A stretch of DNA of 64,000 nucleotides from Eleusine coracana subsp. coracana (taxonomy: Eukaryota > Streptophyta > Magnoliopsida > Poales > Poaceae), in the NCBI GenBank assembly GCA_032690845.1, contig CM064429.1, positions 15,160,569 through 15,224,568 on the forward strand, written 5' to 3'. This document shows, one piece after another, positions 23,917-35,073 of this stretch (its first letter is position 1; every line of letters begins with the position of its first letter). Both the position numbers and the translations under genes were made by a program. Under the pieces are notes generated by a model. The model worked only from the letters and a program-made list of their open reading frames with translations, was not told where the DNA came from and made no database searches.

Positions 23917-25182
23917 ATGGCAGACATGGCATGGTCCCTTATCGTGCACCTCTTCTTCGTTCTCATGGTCGTGGCATCGACTGCTTCGGCCGCTCGTGAC
24001 CTCCCCGAGGAGGCGACCTCCGCTCTCGACGAGGCCTGCGACGAGACGCGATTCCCGGACCTCTGCACGCGGTCGCTTCTGGCCTACCCAGACAGCCGCA
24101 CCGCGGGCCCGCGCCGCCTCGCCGAGCTCTCCGTGGTGGCCGCGCTGGACGCCGGCCGTGCCGCGGCCGCGTTCGCGCACGACGCGCTCGTGACCAGCCT
24201 CGACGACGCCGGCGACGAGGGCGGCGGCCTGTTCCGGTGCCTGGACGGCTGCTCCGCCGACGTGGAGGCGGCCGTGGCCCAGCTCAGCGCGCTGTCACGA
24301 GAGCCCACGGACGCCCGGTTCCTCGAGGTTCAGGCCTGGCTCTCGGCGACTCTGGGCGAGAACGCCGCGGCCGGGTACGAGGCGGCGTGCAGGGACGCGC
24401 CCGACGGCGAGGTGAAGGACGCGGCCGTCGCGAAGAGCGTCGAGTTCGACATGATGCTCCGCGTCGCGCTGGACCTCATCGCCGAGGCCTCCTCGTCGAT
24501 GACGTCCGAGACCGACGACTCAGTCGCGCTCCCGCCCTCGGAGCGTGACGCCGAGTCCCCGATGTACGGCGGGGCGTTCTTCCCGGGCGCCGGCGCGCCG
24601 TCGTCCTACGGCCACCGCAGGCCGCGCCCGCGCCCGCGTCCACGCCGTGCTCCTGTGCCGGCGCCGTCCCGGAGCTACGGCCACCGCAGGCCGCGCCCGC
24701 GCGCTCCAGTCCCGGCTCCCGCGCCGTCGCCTTCCGGAGGGTACGGCGCCAACATGCCTCTGCCCCGTGCTCCGGCGCCGGGGTACGGCCACCGCCGCCC
24801 GCGCCCCCGTCCACGCCCGCGCACCGCCCCGGCGCCGTCCCACCGCCCGCGCGTAGCTCCGGTTCCGGCGCCGCCGCCGGCGTACGACGGCGCACGCAGG
24901 CCTCGCGCTCCCGCGCCGGCACCCTACGTTTCGGCCCGTCGTGCGCGCGCTCCAGCGCCGTCGCCGTACGTCTCAGCCCGTCGTGCACGTGCCCCCGCGC
25001 CGTCGCCGCTCGGCCGCCGCAGGCCGCGTCGCGCTCCGGCGCCGGCGCCGTTTGCGCCTGCCGGTGGACCTGCTTATGGGGCCCGCCGGCCTCGTGTTCC
25101 GGCGCCCAAGTACGGGCCCTCCCGCTCGCCGAAGCCGTCGGCCACGTACTCCACCACTTTCGGAACCGACGAGACGGAATGA
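23917..25182 (+). CDS. Secreted PMEI-domain protein with Arg/Pro-rich basic tail
   Basis: This intronless gene encodes 421 residues. Residues 1-25 form a signal peptide (hydrophobic LIVHLFFVLMVVAS, cleavage near ASA). Residues ~28-192 are a PMEI/invertase-inhibitor four-helix domain: C41-X8-C50, the GPRRLAEL motif, C108 and C112, C158, and a last helix with LDLIAEASSSM. From ~225 to the end the protein is a Pro, Ala and Arg repeat (YGHRRPRPRP, RRARAPAPSPYVSA) with many Ala-Pro and Ser-Pro sites of the kind hydroxylated in cell-wall proteins. PMEI relatives bind pectin methylesterase or invertase in the wall; which target applies cannot be told. The tail is strongly basic and could bind de-esterified pectin (inference). 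An ATG at 23926 is an alternative start. Codons are very GC-rich. Confidence 0.88.
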   Translation: MADMAWSLIVHLFFVLMVVASTASAARDLPEEATSALDEACDETRFPDLCTRSLLAYPDSRTAGPRRLAELSVVAALDAGRAAAAFAHDALVTSLDDAGDEGGGLFRCLDGCSADVEAAVAQLSALSREPTDARFLEVQAWLSATLGENAAAGYEAACRDAPDGEVKDAAVAKSVEFDMMLRVALDLIAEASSSMTSETDDSVALPPSERDAESPMYGGAFFPGAGAPSSYGHRRPRPRPRPRRAPVPAPSRSYGHRRPRPRAPVPAPAPSPSGGYGANMPLPRAPAPGYGHRRPRPRPRPRTAPAPSHRPRVAPVPAPPPAYDGARRPRAPAPAPYVSARRARAPAPSPYVSARRARAPAPSPLGRRRPRRAPAPAPFAPAGGPAYGARRPRVPAPKYGPSRSPKPSATYSTTFGTDETE

Positions 25183-26540
25183 GCGACCTAGCTAGCTAGT
25201 GTCGGTCAGCAATCTTTGGTTCCTCGTCCAAACATTTTGTTCTTTTCATAAAAAAACTTAGTGGTGAGTTATTTCTTTTTTAGATTCGGGTTTTTGTTAG
25301 AACAGAGCAGCAGAAGTAGCGAGGTAAAAATAAGAGAGGACAGCAGTAGGCCTGATGAGCAGGGTGAGTTTATTGTGCCATTGATGTTAGTTTGTTACTT
25401 TGGGATGTTACACTGTACTCCTTGGATTCAAATAAAAGGCGTGTTAACAGTAAATTTAGTACCTGTCAGGTACAGTTGATTTTTTCAAACAAATCATATA
25501 CATGCATGGAATTTTCCCCTCTCAAAGTAGAAATTCTTTCATTCATATTGGGACATTTACTTCCCTAAGTTCACCTTTTTCACGGTGGAGCTTTTTTTAC
25601 CAAGGCTCGGGACTTCTCATAGGGAAAACAGGATACATGGGATGCATGATCAGAACATCCTTTTGTGTACATGTTACTTGTTTTACCAAGACTCGGGACT
25701 TCATAGTGAAACTGATATAAAAAAGAGGAAACACAATTGCATCTTTAAAACAAAAAAGATGGAGTGTTTTAGCAAGGCATTATGGTATGCTATTTGTTTT
25801 TAACATTTTCCTTACACAAAAAGTATCTAAGGACCATTTTCTCGAAGTGTGTCCCTGTAATCCACATTTTAATTTGAGAAAGAAAACAAATCCCATATAG
25901 TTCCTTGGTATTCTGTTGTACGCGTTCTTCTGCTTATCCATTCACATGCTTCAATCAGATTCTTGGACTATGTCATACTCCCTTTGATTCTTTATCGATG
26001 CCGTTAGTACATTTTTTGGTTTAAAAATAAACTAAAAGTGTTGCCTTAATCACTACGAGTAAAAAAATACTTATAATATTGTGTATGAACCAAATACTAA
26101 AGCGTTTATAGATAACCTAATTATATAATTTTATTGTATAACTAAAATAGATATGTGATGATAATGCCATTTTACAACCCCTGTTGTGGATCCTTTTTTC
26201 ATTCCTCTGTTGTATGATTTAGAGACACAAAAATGCGCATATGAAAAGCTCCATATTATATATAAAGATACAAAAAGTTATTTCAAATAAACGGGAAATT
26301 ATGCCAAACAAATGAACTCTATATCTCACTTAACAAACTTGTCAATGTAACAAATCCATAGATATTTAGTTCAGCAAGCTTTGTATAAGGATTCCTACCA
26401 GCTCAAGCACCCTATTTGGATACATTAAGCTTTGGTTATATATGTTAAAGATATAATGGTCAAGATAATTAGTGTAATCTTCTAGTCATAATATTCATAT
26501 GTGTTTATTCTAAACTTTTTCGAATATGTCGATATTGCAT
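25183..26540. other. Intergenic, 3' of PMEI gene 1
   Basis: AT-rich with no gene. The word TTTACCAAGRCTCGGGACTT occurs twice, near 25596 and 25680, suggesting a small local duplication. Confidence 0.4.
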
Positions 26541-26691
26541 TTAGGGGGAGTGTTAGGGTATAATAGTCAAGGGTATTAGGGTAGTTTCATTATCTTAGAG
26601 TTACCCTCATATAATCTATATATAGGTGTCCTAGAGCCCTCATAGTACTCAATCAGTCATCTATTATTCAACACAACTTCTATTCATAACA
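26541..26691 (+). mobile_element. Short solo LTR-like remnant with polypurine tract
   Basis: TTAGGGGGAG is directly followed by TGTTAGGGTATAATAG and the segment ends CATAACA, giving TGTTA/TAACA inverted ends over 141 bp. A TATA-like TCTATATATAGG lies within. This fits a copia-type or TRIM 3' LTR whose internal part is gone. No second LTR was recognised. Confidence 0.45.
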
Positions 26692-28230
26692 ACATTACAA
26701 GCTCATGTAGATGATCCAATGATGTAATGACAATATGCTAATCACAACTCGTTTTGGTTGTATTGCCATAATGGCTTGTTGTCGGTGCTTCTAGATATAA
26801 TGATATATGCTAAAGATAGTTTCAAGTTCAGTTATTTGATTCAAAGAAGTTTGTGTTCTCTATGGATTCTATTTGTTTGTTACTTACCTTTACCATATTA
26901 TACCACTTAGCATCACACTGATATGTTTTTATTGACGCCTTAAAATGTGCTATGATTATTCAATCAACTATTAGAGATCATAAAGTCACTAGAACAATGT
27001 TGATGTATCTCTGATGTCATTATCCAAACATATTTCCTTGTTACTTTTCTATGCCTAATAGCTGAATATTCGTGGTGCCTAGTATATATTTTTGTGCCTA
27101 GTGTGCAATCAGTTTAATACTTGTGTTTGTCTATTAATTGTAATCATTATTGTAATACTTCTTCATAATGCTTTGTTGGGTGAAGCCAGGACATTTGGTT
27201 GAGGGGGGCATGTAGTAAAAAGGTCAATACCGAGGAAAAAAAAATCTATTTTGTTTAGCTAATTTATATGGTAAAATTTTAAGTTCATAAGTTGTGTGCC
27301 CCAAGCACAAGGGGGTTGGACCCCTCCAATCCCTCCCTGCAGTCGCCCCTGGATTAATTGATAAGATGTTAGATCTCGATAGGTTTGTCCTACTTTATTG
27401 TACCTATGTCTACTAGATGCATGGTCCGTGTTGGTATTAAAAAAATTTCATTTATGCATTAAGATACGAATGTCTGATTACAACATCTAGCATGGGACGC
27501 CTTAATGTTATATTCTTGAGGTCATAAATGTGTAGGTCATGACACCTACTATCATCTAGAAAATGTTAAATATATTTTTTCACGAAGAGTCTAAAGGAAT
27601 AGATGGAGGGATTTTAAGGCTACAGGACGTGTGTAAACCTTTTTTTTTGAGTTATTTGAGATTGCTTGGAATGTATACATGCATGGATGTTATGCTTGTG
27701 TAGTATGTTGCCCACTCTAATGTTATTTTCTTAAACAACCGGTGTGTCTCCTCTTTAATGGTAATCTACTTATAGTTTTTTTTTTTGAAAATTACTTGTA
27801 AATTGTAAGTTTTGTTTTCTTCACTGCTCACTGGTCTCTTTTTGCCATTTTTTATGTATGTTGACTTACAACGATTTTCACATTTTTCATCTTAGAAGAT
27901 AAACTGGTTTTTAATAAAGTTGGAGCAATTGCGTTATGCATTTGGAACTTCTTTTGCATAATGCATATAAATAGAACCCTTTATGTTTATAGTAGTGGAC
28001 ATATATATGTCATGATGGAAATACTTAAGCGTCTGACGCTTCTTCCCGTACAACCAACCAACGTCTTACGGGTCCTTATCTCTGTTGCCTCTTCAAAATC
28101 AGCACATGCATTTTCAACCATTGGCAATGTAAAACTCTCCTGACAGCCGTTGAATTTTTAGCCACTGGTTTTGAACCAGAGAAAAAGAAAGGGGACCGAA
28201 ATAAAGACTGAACAACATGTGTCAACTCTG
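26692..28230. other. Intergenic between PMEI genes 1 and 2
   Basis: AT-rich; no gene, RNA or clear element recognised. Confidence 0.4.
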
Positions 28231-28238
28231 GCACATTC

Positions 28239-28266
28239 CACTCTCCTGAAACGGCGGCAAGCCAAT
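28239..28266 (+). promoter_or_regulatory. Conserved promoter block, PMEI gene 2
   Basis: CTCTCCTGAAACGGCGGCAA and the following GCCAATG match the block at 23640-23671, and CATTCCACTC lies just before it. Here the block is ~47 bases before the TATA box. Confidence 0.6.
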
Positions 28267-28312
28267 GCGCCAGCGGAAGAACATGGTCCGGTTGCTTTTC
28301 AACATCACACAG

Positions 28313-28319
28313 TATATAA
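28313..28319 (+). promoter_or_regulatory. TATA box, PMEI gene 2
   Basis: TATATAA lies in the same AGTATATAA context as the TATA box at 23767, 83 bases before the ATG. Confidence 0.7.
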
Positions 28320-28401
28320 CTCGTGCACTCTCCACCTTCGCTCTCACCACAACAGAGGGAGCACCACCACCAGCAACAGGTCATCGCCTCACCGAGACGC
28401 C

Positions 28402-29298
28402 ATGGCCCCAGTTCGCGACCTCGCCCCTCTCCTGGTCTTCTTCCTCCTCATCAACACCGCGCCGGCCGCTCGGACCGTGACCGACACGGTGCAGGAGGTG
28501 TGCGGCAAGACCCAGTTCCCCAAGATCTGCGTGGAGAGGCTGACCCCGATAGCGGAGAGCCAGAAGGCGAGCCCGCGGCGCCTGGCGGAGCTGTTCGTGA
28601 ACCTGGCCGCGGAGGCCGGGTCAGGCATGGCCGCGTTCGTGAACGGCAAGTTCACCGGTGCCACCAAGGACGACGCGGTATTCAAGTGCTACGACAGCTG
28701 CTCCGATGAGGTGGAGGAGGCCGTGGCCCACCTGAACGGGCTGGTCCGCGAGCCCACCGACGGCAAGTTCCTGGAGCTCAAGTCGTGGCTGTCCTCCACG
28801 CTGGGCGGCACCTCCGCCTGCGAGGACGCCTGCCGCGACGCGCCCGCCACCGCCGACAAGGACGCCGTCCTCAAGTACAGCGTCGACGTCGAGAAGATGC
28901 TCCGCATCACGCTCGACCTCATCGCCGAGGCGTCCGGCTCCATGTCCGGCGGCATCGCGCTGCCGCCCACCGGCGCGGAGGCGCCGTTCGCAGGGTACGG
29001 GTCGGCCGCCGAGGCACCGGGGCCTGAAGCCATGTCCGCGTTCCCCGAAGGGGATGGCGCTGCGTCATCATCCTCCGAAGGCGCGGAGGCGCCGTCGCTT
29101 GGGTCGGCCGAGGGGCCCACGCCCACAAATGCGTTCAAGGAGGCCCCCAAGGTCGAGGCGCCGGGGCCGTCCGTCGCGTCCGAGGAGACCACCGAGGGCC
29201 CGGCGCCGTCCGTCGCGGCTTCCGGCGACGAGTCTAGTCACGCCGCCGAGGAGCCGGCGGCGGACGACGGCGCTTCAGACGCCGACGCGACGGCATGA
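28402..29298 (+). CDS. Secreted PMEI-domain protein with acidic Ala/Pro-rich tail
   Basis: This intronless gene encodes 298 residues. I chose the ATG at 28402, since the frame upstream overlaps the TATA box and lacks a signal peptide. Residues 1-23 are a signal peptide. The PMEI domain runs ~27-182: C34-X8-C43, SPRRLAEL, C96 and C100 (CYDSC), C140 and C144 (CEDAC), and a last helix LDLIAEASGSM. REPTDGKFLELKSWLSSTLG matches REPTDARFLEVQAWLSATLG of the protein at 23917, so the two are paralogues. The tail (~184-298) is rich in Glu, Asp, Ala, Pro and Ser (EAPGPSVASEETTEGPAPSV), arabinogalactan-like and acidic, opposite in charge to its neighbour. A wall enzyme inhibitor role is inferred from the family. 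Confidence 0.9.
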   Translation: MAPVRDLAPLLVFFLLINTAPAARTVTDTVQEVCGKTQFPKICVERLTPIAESQKASPRRLAELFVNLAAEAGSGMAAFVNGKFTGATKDDAVFKCYDSCSDEVEEAVAHLNGLVREPTDGKFLELKSWLSSTLGGTSACEDACRDAPATADKDAVLKYSVDVEKMLRITLDLIAEASGSMSGGIALPPTGAEAPFAGYGSAAEAPGPEAMSAFPEGDGAASSSSEGAEAPSLGSAEGPTPTNAFKEAPKVEAPGPSVASEETTEGPAPSVAASGDESSHAAEEPAADDGASDADATA

Positions 29299-30273
29299 TG
29301 AGCGACGACGCCCTGGGCTCTTCTCCGGCGCCGCCGAGGCTTGCGCTACGTACGATTTTGCCATCGTTTTCTCTAGTTTCTATTACAACCTTGCCGCCGA
29401 CCCTTTTCTATTTCCTATGACCGGCTGATTAATTAAGGCCACAACATGAAGGCCCTTTCAGAAGTAGATTGTGGTGGCCGCTTAGTGTTGAGCCTATTGT
29501 CTTGCAGGTACAACAGATGTTCCTGCATCAGGCCAGCAGATGCAGCTCTTACTTCTGATTTCTTGGATCAAATTACCCTCTCTCTTTTTTAAAACAAATG
29601 TATTGTATCATTGATTGATTCGTATTAAATGTTTCACATTACTTTGAACATGTCAGATCTCCGTACGTGTGAGTAAATTTCGAGTGCTCTCTGCCACCAG
29701 GGTGATACTAAGATTGATCACACTCATGATACTCTAAATTCATCCTTTAAAAGGAATATTCTATCATAGTCAATAAGATTCTTTTCTCTATTTTAATTTT
29801 TCCCGTACCCATCATACTCTATACTATCCTCTATAACAAATATCACATATTATTATATTCAATCATCTTCATCTACTCTATATTTTATTCTTACTTTTTT
29901 TCTCTTTTCTTCTGTCTTCTCTTCTGGCTCACGACGTGGCTGTGAAGGTGGGCATGCGGGCCCTGCACCACATGGAGCATAGCGCACCACTGCCGACATG
30001 CTGAGAATAGCGCACGGAGAGGAGTCTGCTTGGGTACCATGTTGCTTACGGTACCCCGCTGCAGGGGTTTTCACACCAAAGTGACACTGGAGTACCAGAT
30101 GCAGGGTCCCGGTGTAGACAGCCTAACAGAAAACTTTACATTCATACTACATTCACACCTTAAATCGTACTCCCTTCATTTCATTATACATGATGTTCTA
30201 GCCCTTCAAACGTTTTTCTTTATCCAAAATAAGATAAAAGCAAAAGGATATGATCTACTGTTACATAAGCATA
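29299..30273. other. Intergenic between PMEI gene 2 and the F-box gene
   Basis: This contains the 3' regions of two convergent genes. No further gene seen. Confidence 0.45.
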
Positions 30274-32191
30274 TCATGAATACACGACCTGCCCACCAGA
30301 GCTGCAGTAAACACTACACCTAACAGAAGGATTTCCCACGAAAAGATTGTAGGCTTCTTTGCATCCTGTCATACTAGGGCAGACCGTAGGGGCTAGCTTC
30401 ATTGTTACTGTGTTCATCAGCGGTGCGCATCTAAACAGCACTTTCAAGAAATCGACTTCATGTCCATTTGCTTCAAAATTTATTATTTCTACTTCTTCGA
30501 GAGTCGTCAAGGAGATATTTTGACTTCTCCAGTTTTCTGGTTGGTCACAAGGACAATTTGGAGAGCATCGTTCATATCTACTCTGAAAAAAAAAAAGAGA
30601 TCCATTCAGTCTTATACAACTATTCCAACTAATGCAGCTAAAATAATTCACAGCCAAAGTGAAGATTACCCCAAGTTGTAGTATGTCCACTCTAAGCCTT
30701 CTTACACCAGTACAAACCGCAAGAAGATTCAACACCATTGCTCCAAAAACGTGTCCACATGAAACAAGATATAACTTCAAAATAGAAATTTCTGGAAGTT
30801 GCACTAGATCTTCCATTAAGCTGCGGTCCACGTGTGTAAGATGCTGTAAATGTATCCAAATATTATGTCAAACAACAATGTAGTGCTAACCAACATAGAA
30901 GGGAAATACTATTGTCAGCAAGGTATTAAATGGAACATACATGATTGTGATTCAAAGCGCGAGGACAATGGAAGAGGATAATCAAACTTCAATAGCTAAA
31001 ACTGATAATGAGCAAGGCAAAAGCTATGCAATTATGTTCCCCTGACCACCTCAAATCTATTGGTTGCATATCCATACTTCCATAGTCATTGAATCTTGTA
31101 TTGAACATACTGTTACTGATAGCTAAAGACTGCCGAAGCTCCTGTCCAGCAATACAATACACTGTATTTGTTTGTTTTGTGGCACTGGTTTCACCAAATT
31201 TCTAACATTAAGCAATCCTTAGCGATGACTAGAGCGCAGATAGTGAACTGATAGTAGATAGAGCATTATCTAAAAGAAAATTGGGAGTAAATACAGCAGG
31301 TGTTAGGACGCACCTTGAAATCAATCGACAAATTTAGGCCGTAGACGCCCTTGTCCATCCATAAATTTAGGTTGTCAAGAACCCACCTCTCACCGACCCC
31401 TACATTCTGATGGACACACAAACAAGACCACCAGAGGTTCTGCATCATCGGTGCCGAGAACGACACACTGAACTCTTTCTCCATGGAGGCATCCAAGGTG
31501 AACTTGTTCAGTGCAGGGGCTACGGTGTCAATCCCATGAACCCACCCGGTAGCATCCACAACAAGCGTCTCGATTGTCTCCGAGTGGACAACGATTTTGC
31601 CGAGACCCTTGTACGAGCACAGCTCCAGGACGCGCAGGCGCGGGCACCGGCGGATCATTCCACTGGTGTCGAACAGGCAGCCTGAGACCGACAGACTCTG
31701 GAGCACCGGGTACTCACCGGACTGCGCAGGTGGTGTCAGCTTCAGGTTCCACGTGACCAGCTTGATGGATGTAGCGCGGTGGGAGAGGGGCACCTCGATA
31801 TCGATGAGCTGATCGTTCACGTCCCCCCAGACTTTCAATGTTAGCACTACGGGCGCCAAGTGCGCGGCGGCGGCGAGCAGCGAGGCGAGGCGTGCGGCGG
31901 AGCACACGTGTTCCGTCGAGACGTCGATGTGGAGGAGGGACAGCTCCCGGCGGGCGACCTGGGCGAGGGCGGCATCGAGGGCGTCCGGCGTGATTTCGCG
32001 GAAGGAGAGCTCGGGAGTTGACTCCAGAGACCGCGCCACCGGCGGGCGAGGATGCTGGTTACGGCCGCCGCGCGGGCGCAGCCGAGGCCGGCGAGGACCT
32101 GGAGGAGCAGGTCGTCGGGGAGGCTGCTGATGCGGTCCTCTCCATCCTGGTCTCGTCCCGCGCGGCAACGGCTAATACGGCGCAATTGCAT
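30274..32191 (-). CDS. F-box/LRR-type protein, 3 exons, one frameshift
   Basis: Exons are 32191-31314, 30843-30670 and 30582-30274. All three splice boundaries are clean (AAG|GTGCGT, TTTACAG|CAT, GGG|GTAATC, TTTCAG|AGT) and in phase 0. The N-terminus has the F-box (DRISSLPDDLLLQVL ... RRWRGLW). The middle has leucine-rich segments (PVLQSLSVSGCLF, CPRLRVLELCSY). The last exon is the conserved C-terminal part of grass F-box proteins (CDQPENWRSQNISL, LEEVEI, HEVDFLKVLFRCAPLM). Exon 1 has 878 bases, one too few: a C appears to be lost in the run at 32013-32015, shifting the frame at ~codon 59. With that base the protein would have ~453 residues. The gene would serve in an SCF ubiquitin ligase. 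A sequencing error or a recent pseudogene are both possible. Confidence 0.82.
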
Positions 32192-32232
32192 GATCCGAGG
32201 AGACTCGAGCAAGATCGCTGTGGAGACAAATT

Positions 32233-32477
32233 TGTTGTAAAACGCTTGTTGGCCCACGCGCACCTTTTAGAAGAAGGTTTCTTGATTCATGTGGGCTCGT
32301 TATCGAATTAGGATTCAACACGAAGTAGGGTTTTTCCATTATAAATAGTTGAGAAGACAACCCTTTGTAATTTCGTCAGAATTATTCAATAAAGAATTTC
32401 GTCTCCTCTATTCTTGTTGCTTTTAGTTTTCGTTCTCTACATCGATCTACGTGCCTTCGATCGTCGATAACTCAACA
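32233..32477 (+). repeat. Copia 5' LTR
   Basis: TGTTGTAAAACG ... ATAACTCAACA. It contains a TATA-like TATAAATAG and an AATAAAG polyadenylation-type signal. The bases that follow, CGTTATCAGCACGC, take the primer-site position but do not match the 3' end of initiator tRNA-Met. Confidence 0.95.
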
Positions 32478-33885
32478 CGTTATCAGCACGCTCTAATCGA
32501 GCCGGCGAATCTAATCGGCGATTTAAGGTATGTTTTCGAATGAATTTTTATCTTGACTCGATACAGTTAAGACCTGTCCAAGTTCGCCATGCAAATCAAG
32601 ATCCAGACACGTTGCTGTCTAGATCTAAGAAAGAAAAACAACCAAGCAAACTGCAGTGGCATCGTCGAGCACCGCGTGGCTCGGCGCACCCTACAACCTA
32701 CGCCCAAGAAGCGTGAGAGCCATCTGGCCGCGCACGAAGATCAGATTCGGCGGTTGGCTTACCCGTAAGGGGCTCCTCCGACCGGAGCCACAAGAAAAAA
32801 TCTCAAGATTCGATGTCGCTGCCACCGGATACAACATCACAAGAAAGAAAAGAAAAATCTCGAGATCCGACGACTTGATCACCAAACCCTAATCCCAACA
32901 GGAGAGGGTCAAGAAGATGACGAAGAAAGGACCGGATCTACAAGAAAAACAAGAAGAAAAGACCGAATGTACCCAACCCTAGTGGTGAAGGTGACCGGAT
33001 CTACAAGAAAAAGAAGAAAAAAATTTCGAGATCTATCCCGTGACAGCTCAGATCTGGACCTTAACAGTCCAGATCCGGCTCTACTAAACCCAGAGCTCAA
33101 CCTGCCCCCCCCCCCCCCCCCCCCCCCCCGCGGACTGCTGCCCGGCCCGAGCTCAGCCGGGATTCGCCCCCACCCCCCCCCCCCCCGGCTGACGAGCAGG
33201 ACGGGAGCTCAGGCCGCCAAGCACCAGCAGGCCCGCGCGCGCAAGGATCTGCACCCCCCCCCCCCCCGCCGACGGGCGCGCGCGACCAGAGGCGACGACT
33301 GCGCGGAGCATAGGCGCGCCGCCCCCGAGTGGTACTGAGGAGGGAAGAAAGAGAAGGTGTCGGTGGGGAGAAGAAAAGAGGAAGGAGAAAAGAAAGTGGC
33401 GGCCGGGAGGAGAAAGAAAATGAGGGAGTGAGGGAAAAGATTAGGGTTTCAACCCTATTTATACTCCCACATAATAAAATGGGCCGGGCTCGATTTTGGG
33501 CCGGGCTTTGGCCCATTAGAAGCCCGAATCAGAAAAAATCTGGAAATTTTGCACAGAATTCCTCAAAATTTTGGAATTTTCTGTTTTTAGCAGAAACAGA
33601 CCCAATTTTTACGAAAGGCCCCTGGAAATTATGAAACTTAACAGAAAATTACAGAAAAAATAGAAATTTCTCGGGAATGTGTTATTTTGCATATAACACC
33701 CCGGATGTTTCCAGATTTATATCAATATGGACTATAGTCCTTATATTATTCCGTTTTCACGGTTTATTGGTTATTTTTATGCAGAAATACCAATAAAATA
33801 ACTTAAATATACAGTTTTTGTTATACCACTTTACTTATGCCCCATATTACTTGAAGATATTATTTGCATATACACGAAGTAATTT

Positions 33886-34941
33886 TTGCAACATGATATC
33901 ATGCAGATGTCTGACCTTGTGAAGAGAGAATTTGATGTGCTTACCCTCCATGGAAATAACTACCTGTCATGGGCTCTTGATGCTGAAATTCTCCTTAGTG
34001 GCAAAAATCTCTTAAATACAATTATGCCTAAAACTGGGGAACCTGCTGCAACAACAGTGGAGGAAGCTCAAGCCCTGCATTTCCTGAGGCATCATTTATG
34101 TACTACATTGAAAAATGAGTACATGACCGAAAGGAACCCAAAGGTCTTGTGGGACTCACTGCGTAATCGCTTCGAGTAAATTGAAGCAGTCTTACTTCCT
34201 AAAGTGGAGCGCGAATGGCAAAACCTACACTTCCAAGATTATAAGACTGTTGAGGAATACAATACCAAGCTTTATGGTATTGTGTCACGCATGAAGCTAT
34301 GTGGCAAAGATCTTAAAGATCTCGACCTCATCCACAAGACTCTCTCCACCTTTCACCCTAAGCTCACCCATGTGAGCCGCCAGTATAAGAAGGACAAATA
34401 TGATTCTTATGTCGCCCTGAGCAATGCATTACAGCAAGATCAGGGAGAGGACAAATTGATCAAGCAGAATCATTTGTCTTGTCCTACTGGCTCCATTACA
34501 CCGCAAGAAGCAAATGCCACGTCATTCAAGAAGAATAACAACAAGGGTAAAGGAGCACCGAAGGCACCACCGAAGACGCAAAACAACCCTAATAAGTTCA
34601 AGAAGAACTATAAAGGGAAGTCAAAGAAGACGCCTTCAGGGGGAGAATATGGGAAACAGGACCAGAAATGTTACAGATGTGGCATGAATGGACATTGGTC
34701 CAAAATTTGTCGCACGCCTAAGCACGTCATCAACATGTACCAAGAACTCAGGAAGAAGCTTGCGGAGCATGAAGCCAACTATGTTGAAGCTCCACAAACC
34801 AAAGAAGACATCACGAAGATGGATTCTGGTACATTAGACAAAGCTCAAGGTCATGGAGAACCAAGCAAGGCCTCTGATATTGAATTTGATGACGACCTCA
34901 TGGCAGAGGATGAGGAGGACCTGCATGGAGATTCCCACTAG
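33886..34941 (+). pseudogene. Copia gag with CCHC knuckle
   Basis: The gag starts around 33886-33904 (SDLVKREFDVLTLHG, DAEILLSGKNLL) and continues after an in-frame TAA at 34177 (REWQNLHFQDYKTVEEYNTKL), a UBN2-type copia gag. A basic Lys/Asn region and a CCHC knuckle (CYRCGMNGHWSKIC) follow, then an acidic tail to 34941. The single stop would truncate the product to ~98 residues. Confidence 0.9.
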
Positions 34942-35073
34942 TCTCGTAGACTATTTAGAATCGAAAGTTCTCGATTAGAATTAAGCAATAGTAATAAGGG
35001 TGCATTAAGCTTTAGCAGTGGTTTATTTATTTAATCTCATGAAGAGAAGACATTTGTTTAATAATATATCATA

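Noticed and set aside
23478..24068. Minus-strand frames overlapping PMEI gene 1 and its promoter
   Set aside because: Shadows of the GC-rich PMEI coding strand. The plus-strand frame has a signal peptide and the conserved cysteines.
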